Source: Mycobacterium neglectum
Lineage (GTDB): Bacteria > Actinomycetota > Actinomycetes > Mycobacteriales > Mycobacteriaceae
Assembly (NCBI RefSeq): GCF_002591975.1
Contig: NZ_NVQE01000023.1
Location: 29,970 to 93,969, forward strand
Length of the DNA stretch: 64,000 nt
Direction: 5' to 3'
The notes under the pieces were generated by a model, which searched no databases, was not told where the DNA came from, and was given only the letters and a program-made list of their open reading frames with translations. Shown in pieces: positions 60,450 through 64,000 of this stretch. The position numbers and the translations under genes are program-made. Numbering within the stretch: position 1 is the stretch's first letter; every line of letters begins with the position of its first letter.

Positions 60450-61289
60450 TCAGAGGATGGGTCGGCCTCCGGTGACAGCCACCCGCGCACCGGATATGTA
60501 GCTGCCGTCATCCGAAGCCAGTAGCACGTACACCGCCGCGAGCTCGGCTGGCTGACCGGCTCGGCCCAACGGTGTGTTGTCGCCGAAGTTGGCGACTTTC
60601 TCCTCGGGCATGGTGGCTGGAATCAGCGGCGTCCAGATCGGTCCGGGGGCGACGCTGTTCACCCGAATACCCTTGTCTCCCAACATTTGAGCCAAGCTGG
60701 CGGAAAAGTTGGCGATCGCGGCCTTGGTCGCGGCGTACGGCGCCAGCGCGGGTGAAGGCATGTCGGAGTTCACCGAACTGCTGCCGATGACGGACGCTCC
60801 CGGACCCATATGCGGCAACGCTGCTTTCACCAGGTGAAAGTAGGCGCCCACGTTGAGCCGGAACGTATAGTCCCACTCGTCGTCGCTGATCTCCTCGAGG
60901 GAGTCGTGGCTCATCTGGAACGCTGCGTTGCTGACCACCACGTCGATTCCGCCGAACTCCTCTGCGGCACGGTCGATCACCGCTCGGCAGTGTTTCGGCT
61001 CGGCCAAGTCGCCACGTACCAATACGCATTTGCGGCCGGCGTCTTCGACGAGCCTGGCCACTTCGGCGGCATCTTCGTCTTCGTTGAGGTAGGCGATCAG
61101 CACGTCGGCGCCCTCGCGGGCGTAAGCGATGGCCACGGCGCGCCCGATTCCACTGTCGCCTCCGGTGATCACGGCGCGCTTGCCCATCAGGCGACCCGAA
61201 CCGCGGTAGCTGTTTTCCCCACAGTCCGGGACTGGATTCATCGCCGACTGCACGCCGGGAACTTCCTGCTGCTGTTTCGGGAATCCCAT
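60450..61289 (-). CDS. General-stress SDR-family oxidoreductase
   Basis: A 279-residue short-chain dehydrogenase with the N-terminal extension (PKQQQEVPGVQSAMNPVPDCGENSYRGSG-type) typical of the YghA/YdaD general-stress subgroup. NAD(P) motif TGGDSGIGRA near residue 43, catalytic SSSVNS and YAATKAA. The substrate is unknown. A SigF-type promoter and a 20-codon ORF lie upstream, in keeping with stress induction. Confidence 0.87.
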   Translation of the reverse strand: MGFPKQQQEVPGVQSAMNPVPDCGENSYRGSGRLMGKRAVITGGDSGIGRAVAIAYAREGADVLIAYLNEDEDAAEVARLVEDAGRKCVLVRGDLAEPKHCRAVIDRAAEEFGGIDVVVSNAAFQMSHDSLEEISDDEWDYTFRLNVGAYFHLVKAALPHMGPGASVIGSSSVNSDMPSPALAPYAATKAAIANFSASLAQMLGDKGIRVNSVAPGPIWTPLIPATMPEEKVANFGDNTPLGRAGQPAELAAVYVLLASDDGSYISGARVAVTGGRPIL

Positions 61290-61336
61290 GTATTCGCCTC
61301 TCCACTAACCGCTTACCGTCGCAATCGTTGTGCGCT

Positions 61337-61399
61337 CTAGCTCGACTTCGTTCCGCCCTTGCTGGAAGCGTCGGGAGTATTCGAGATCGCCGCCGCCAT
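61337..61399 (-). CDS. 20-residue small ORF with strong ribosome-binding site
   Basis: ATG to TAG, encoding a Ser/Ala-rich 20-residue peptide starting MAAAISN and ending GTKSS. A strong GGAAGGAG lies 7 nt before the ATG, and a SigF-type promoter is about 28 nt upstream. It precedes the stress SDR gene on the same strand by 47 bp, so it is either a leader peptide or an independently acting microprotein. No homologue is recognised. Confidence 0.5.
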   Translation of the reverse strand: MAAAISNTPDASSKGGTKSS

Positions 61400-61426
61400 G
61401 TCAGTGCTCCTTCCGTGGTGCGCGGG

Positions 61427-61451
61427 ATACCCGCTTACATGGCCGTCACAC
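61427..61451 (-). promoter_or_regulatory. SigF-type promoter upstream of the small ORF and SDR
   Basis: Read on the minus strand: GTGT, 15-nt spacer, GGGTAT; one mismatch in the -35. A start near 61420 gives a leader of about 20 nt to the small ORF and makes the small ORF plus the SDR gene one transcript. Confidence 0.55.
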
Positions 61452-61528
61452 CCCAGGGGGAGGTGTTTATCCACAGGCGCTGCGCGCGAGCGCCGGATCT
61501 GTCAGCGCCCGCGCTTAGCGTGCAGGTC

Positions 61529-61948
61529 ATGACGAACTGGATAAACACGGTGAGCCGTGGCCACGTCGAGCGCGGGGTCCGCGGGCGCTTCACGCAGGCC
61601 AATCACGGCAGGCCGCACATGTTGCGCAAGATGGAACGCGGCGACTGGATCATCTTCTACTCGCCGAAAACCGACTACCCCGAGGGTCGGCCGCTACAGG
61701 CCTTCACCGCAATCGGGCAGGTCGTCGACGACGAGCCGTATCAGACCGAGGTAACGCCCGACTTCGTGCCATGGCGACGCAATGTCGACTTCCTCGACTG
61801 CAAGGAGACGCCGATCCGCCCGCTGCTCGAGCAGCTCGACTTCATCGAGGACACGTCGCGGTGGGGCTACAAGTTCCGCTCCGGGGTTTTCACAATCGAC
61901 GACCACGATTTCGAGGTGCTCCGTTCGGCGATGACCAGCCCTGGGTGA
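61529..61948 (+). CDS. EVE-domain protein
   Basis: A 139-residue EVE (PUA-like) protein: NWINTVSRGHVERGVRGRFTQ, GDWIIFYSPKTDY and FTAIGQVVDDE are typical. EVE domains bind modified bases in DNA or RNA. The ATG at 61529 follows GCGTGCAGGTC; the longer frame lacks conservation-like sequence. No restriction or modification genes are adjacent. Confidence 0.85.
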   Translation: MTNWINTVSRGHVERGVRGRFTQANHGRPHMLRKMERGDWIIFYSPKTDYPEGRPLQAFTAIGQVVDDEPYQTEVTPDFVPWRRNVDFLDCKETPIRPLLEQLDFIEDTSRWGYKFRSGVFTIDDHDFEVLRSAMTSPG

Positions 61949-61964
61949 GGCCTACTCTGATCTG

Positions 61965-62948
61965 GTGAGCAACACCGACCCGGCGTCCGCCGAAGTCGTC
62001 TGTGCACCATCATCATTCACCGGCGTGCTGCATCCGCGTGAGGTGCCGCTCGGCGGACCGCGGGCAATTCGGGTCCGCCGCACGCTGCCGCAGCGGGAAC
62101 GGTCGCTCATCGGAGCATGGTGCTTCGCCGATCATTACGGTCCGCACGACCTGCGCGGGAATACCGGGGTGACCGGCATGGATGTGCCGCCGCATCCGCA
62201 CACCGGGCTGCAGACGGTGAGTTGGCTGTTCAGCGGCGAGGTGGAGCACCGGGACAGCGCAGGCGTGCACGCAATGGTGCGGCCCGGCGAGCTGAACCTG
62301 ATGACCGCAGGCGCGGGGATCTGCCACTCCGAAGTATCGGTGATTTCGGCGCCGGCGACCACCGTCCTGCATGGCGCGCAGCTGTGGGTGGCACTGCCCG
62401 ACGCCGACCGCGACACCGACCGCGACTTCGCACACTTCGCCCCATCGCCCCAGTCCCTGGGCGACGCCGCCCTGCGCGTCTTCCTCGGCGAGCTCGCCGA
62501 CTCCCGCTCGCCGGTGCACACCTTCACGCCGCTGCTCGGTGCCCAGCTCGACCTCGATCCGGGAGCCGACCTCACGCTGGATGTCGACCGCACCTTCGAG
62601 CACGGCGTGCTGCTCGATCAGGGCAGCGTCGAGGTCGCGGGAACCGCACTCGACGTCGCCGACCTCGCGTTCCAAGCCGCCGGTTGCGATCAGCTGAGCA
62701 TCGTCAACCGTGCCGACGGACCTGCGCGCGTCCTACTGCTCGGCGGCACACCGTTTCCAGAGCAGCTGGTCATGTGGTGGAACTTCGTCGGTCGCAGCCA
62801 CGACGACATCGCGACCTACCGCCAGCAGTGGCAGGACCACGGCGACCGGTTCGGCTCCGTCGAGGGCTACCGGGGTCCAACGGCCCGGCTGGCCGCTCCT
62901 CCCCTACCGAATGCGACGCTGCGGCCACGTGCAAACCCGGCGAGCTAG
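61965..62948 (+). CDS. Pirin family protein
   Basis: A 327-residue bicupin pirin. The N-terminal cupin has the metal-ligand set DVPPHPHTGLQT and SGICHSE-type GAGICHSEVS, and the C-terminal pirin domain ends with VMWWNFVGRS. Bacterial pirins can act as quercetinases or redox-linked regulators; the role here is unknown. GTG start at 61965, 16 bp after the EVE gene, probably co-transcribed. Confidence 0.88.
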   Translation: MSNTDPASAEVVCAPSSFTGVLHPREVPLGGPRAIRVRRTLPQRERSLIGAWCFADHYGPHDLRGNTGVTGMDVPPHPHTGLQTVSWLFSGEVEHRDSAGVHAMVRPGELNLMTAGAGICHSEVSVISAPATTVLHGAQLWVALPDADRDTDRDFAHFAPSPQSLGDAALRVFLGELADSRSPVHTFTPLLGAQLDLDPGADLTLDVDRTFEHGVLLDQGSVEVAGTALDVADLAFQAAGCDQLSIVNRADGPARVLLLGGTPFPEQLVMWWNFVGRSHDDIATYRQQWQDHGDRFGSVEGYRGPTARLAAPPLPNATLRPRANPAS

Positions 62949-63886
62949 GCCGCGGCGAACGTGAATGCAGTGCCCACTGCGTTCGGCACAAACGCGTCGG
63001 GCAGTGCGGCCGCCAATCGGTGCTGCGCCTTCCACCCCGTGCAGTGGGCGGGCACGAGGGTGTCCGGCGCCAATTCGAGGAACGCGCTGACCGTCGGTTC
63101 GATGATCGGCTCGAAGACTTTTCCGGTCAGGTGGAACCCGCCGAGCAGCGCATGCAGACGACCCACTCCCGTCAGCCGCAGGGCATGCCGCGCAATGTTC
63201 ACCGCACCGGCGTGACCGCAGCCGGTGAGGACTACCAGTCCCTTGCCCCGGACATGCACCACCAGTGCCTGCTCGTCGAGCAGCAGCGGGTCGGGCTCCC
63301 AGCGCCCGCCACGCCACGCCTCGTGGTTCGGCAATCCGCGCTCGAATTCCGTGGTGCGGTCCACCTCGCCGGTGATCAGCACCGAGCCGTCCAACAACAG
63401 CGACGGCTGACGCCGCTCGATCACCTCGAACCCCTCGGCCTCCAGCGCTGAACGGCTGAGCGTCGGAAGTTCCATCGCCGGTGCGTTCGGCAGCGCGAGG
63501 CGCCGCCGGCTGAACACCAGCGGATGCACCGCCAGCGGCAGCCCGCTTCTGCCTCGCAGCCGGGCCAACCCGGGAAAGCCGCCGTCGTGATCGGGGTGAC
63601 CGTGGCTGAGCACGACGACCTCGATCGCCGATGCGTCCAGCTCCATGCGCTCGAAGTTGGTCGCCATCCCGTCGGGCGAGATCCCGGTGTCGAAAAGCAC
63701 AGTGTGCGTTCGGTTCCCGCGTCGGGTTGTCACCAGCGCGGAGAAGCCGTGCTCGGCGATCAATCCGGGCGAGGCGCGGCCTCCCTCGAACTGCGGCGCC
63801 GCGACCGGCGACACGGTTCCCATGCCTCTGCGACGCGCCGGGCCGACATCACCCATGAGGGCGTCGTAGCTGTGAGATATTGTCAA
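62945..63886 (-). CDS. MBL-fold metallo-hydrolase
   Basis: A 313-residue metallo-beta-lactamase-fold hydrolase with VVLSHGHPDHDGG (His-x-His-x-Asp-His motif near residue 95), TGCGHAGAVNI and a C-terminal PAHCTGW, typical of the subgroup annotated as dihydropterin-ribofuranosyl-aminobenzene-5'-phosphate synthase-like. The substrate is unknown. It overlaps the 3' end of the pirin gene by 4 bp, convergently. Confidence 0.83.
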   Translation of the reverse strand: MTISHSYDALMGDVGPARRRGMGTVSPVAAPQFEGGRASPGLIAEHGFSALVTTRRGNRTHTVLFDTGISPDGMATNFERMELDASAIEVVVLSHGHPDHDGGFPGLARLRGRSGLPLAVHPLVFSRRRLALPNAPAMELPTLSRSALEAEGFEVIERRQPSLLLDGSVLITGEVDRTTEFERGLPNHEAWRGGRWEPDPLLLDEQALVVHVRGKGLVVLTGCGHAGAVNIARHALRLTGVGRLHALLGGFHLTGKVFEPIIEPTVSAFLELAPDTLVPAHCTGWKAQHRLAAALPDAFVPNAVGTAFTFAAA

Positions 63887-63906
63887 GACCTGTGGATGAG
63901 GTTGTT

Positions 63907-64000
63907 TCAGGCGACCTCGGTTTCGGTTGATTCGTCGCTCTCGGCGGGTGTGATGCCAACGGGCCGTTCGAGTAGCTTGCCTTTGTGGAACACCGCGCCG
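63907..64000 (-). CDS. 3' end of an unidentified gene
   Basis: The last 30 residues before a TGA are open to the right edge (GAVFHKGKLLERPVG, then an acidic tail). The family cannot be told from this length; the C-terminus of a transposase-like protein is possible but not supported. Confidence 0.4.
   Translation of the reverse strand, partial: GAVFHKGKLLERPVGITPAESDESTETEVA

Noticed and set aside
63907..64000. Calling the right-edge fragment a transposase and the window end an IS boundary
   Set aside because: Only 30 residues are visible, and neither inverted repeats nor a DDE motif can be checked.

Overview
The window is high-GC mycobacterial chromosome. The evidence is a complete ESX-1-type type VII secretion core with PE/PPE, ESAT-6/CFP-10 and EspG/H/I/J/K homologues, a WhiB6 regulator, GAF-ANTAR proteins, the TreS-Mak trehalose/alpha-glucan pair, and many GTGA/ATGA overlaps between operon genes. 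The aerobic benzoyl-CoA (Box) genes and the ESX-1 gene content point to an environmental, smegmatis-like mycobacterium (Mycolicibacterium) rather than the tuberculosis complex. The species cannot be fixed from the sequence alone.

Layout. 1-5116 (minus): boxB, boxC, benzoate-CoA ligase and a YumC-type ferredoxin reductase running off the left edge, with a divergent PaaX-family regulator (5348-6217). 6223-9238 (minus): glycosyltransferase, methyltransferase and prenyltransferase-fold protein in one tightly coupled operon behind a perfect palindrome. 9470-13978: small F420/flavin enzymes, hypotheticals and an acyl-CoA dehydrogenase. 14055-19038: a Zn-alcohol dehydrogenase, then a four-gene coupled membrane operon that includes a 58-codon single-span protein and a cupredoxin-like lipoprotein. 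19048-27148: pncA, a crotonase without its catalytic glutamates, glgX, small genes, and treS-mak.

27273-53464 is the ESX island. A plus-strand arm (espJ, a Pro-rich membrane protein, espK, a new WXG-type effector candidate, a membrane protein, a WXG protein and a lipoprotein; 28091-35409) converges on a minus-strand arm (espF-like, espG, espH, eccA, eccB, eccCa, eccCb, PE35, PPE68, esxB, esxA, espI, eccD, espC-like; 50061-35418). The minus arm has the gene order of Mtb ESX-1 from espF to eccD. No mycosin (mycP1), eccE1, espB or espL lies in the window, so the island is split or depends on genes elsewhere. Two paralogous helix-turn-helix proteins (27273-27737 and 52104-52826) bracket the island. 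A second EspI-type ATPase (50630-52096) and whiB6 (53174-53464) lie at its right end.

53579-61948 holds an acyl-CoA carboxylase subunit with a divergent OhrR/MarR regulator, then a stress-signalling group: two GAF-ANTAR proteins, a SigF-family sigma factor, a STAS protein and a general-stress SDR preceded by a 20-codon ORF. Several of these have GTTT-N15-17-GGGTA-like (SigF-type) promoter matches, and so do the genes at 9470 and 15325. The window ends with an EVE-domain protein, a pirin, an MBL-fold hydrolase and the 3' end of one unidentified gene. No tRNA, rRNA, CRISPR array or complete insertion sequence was seen.
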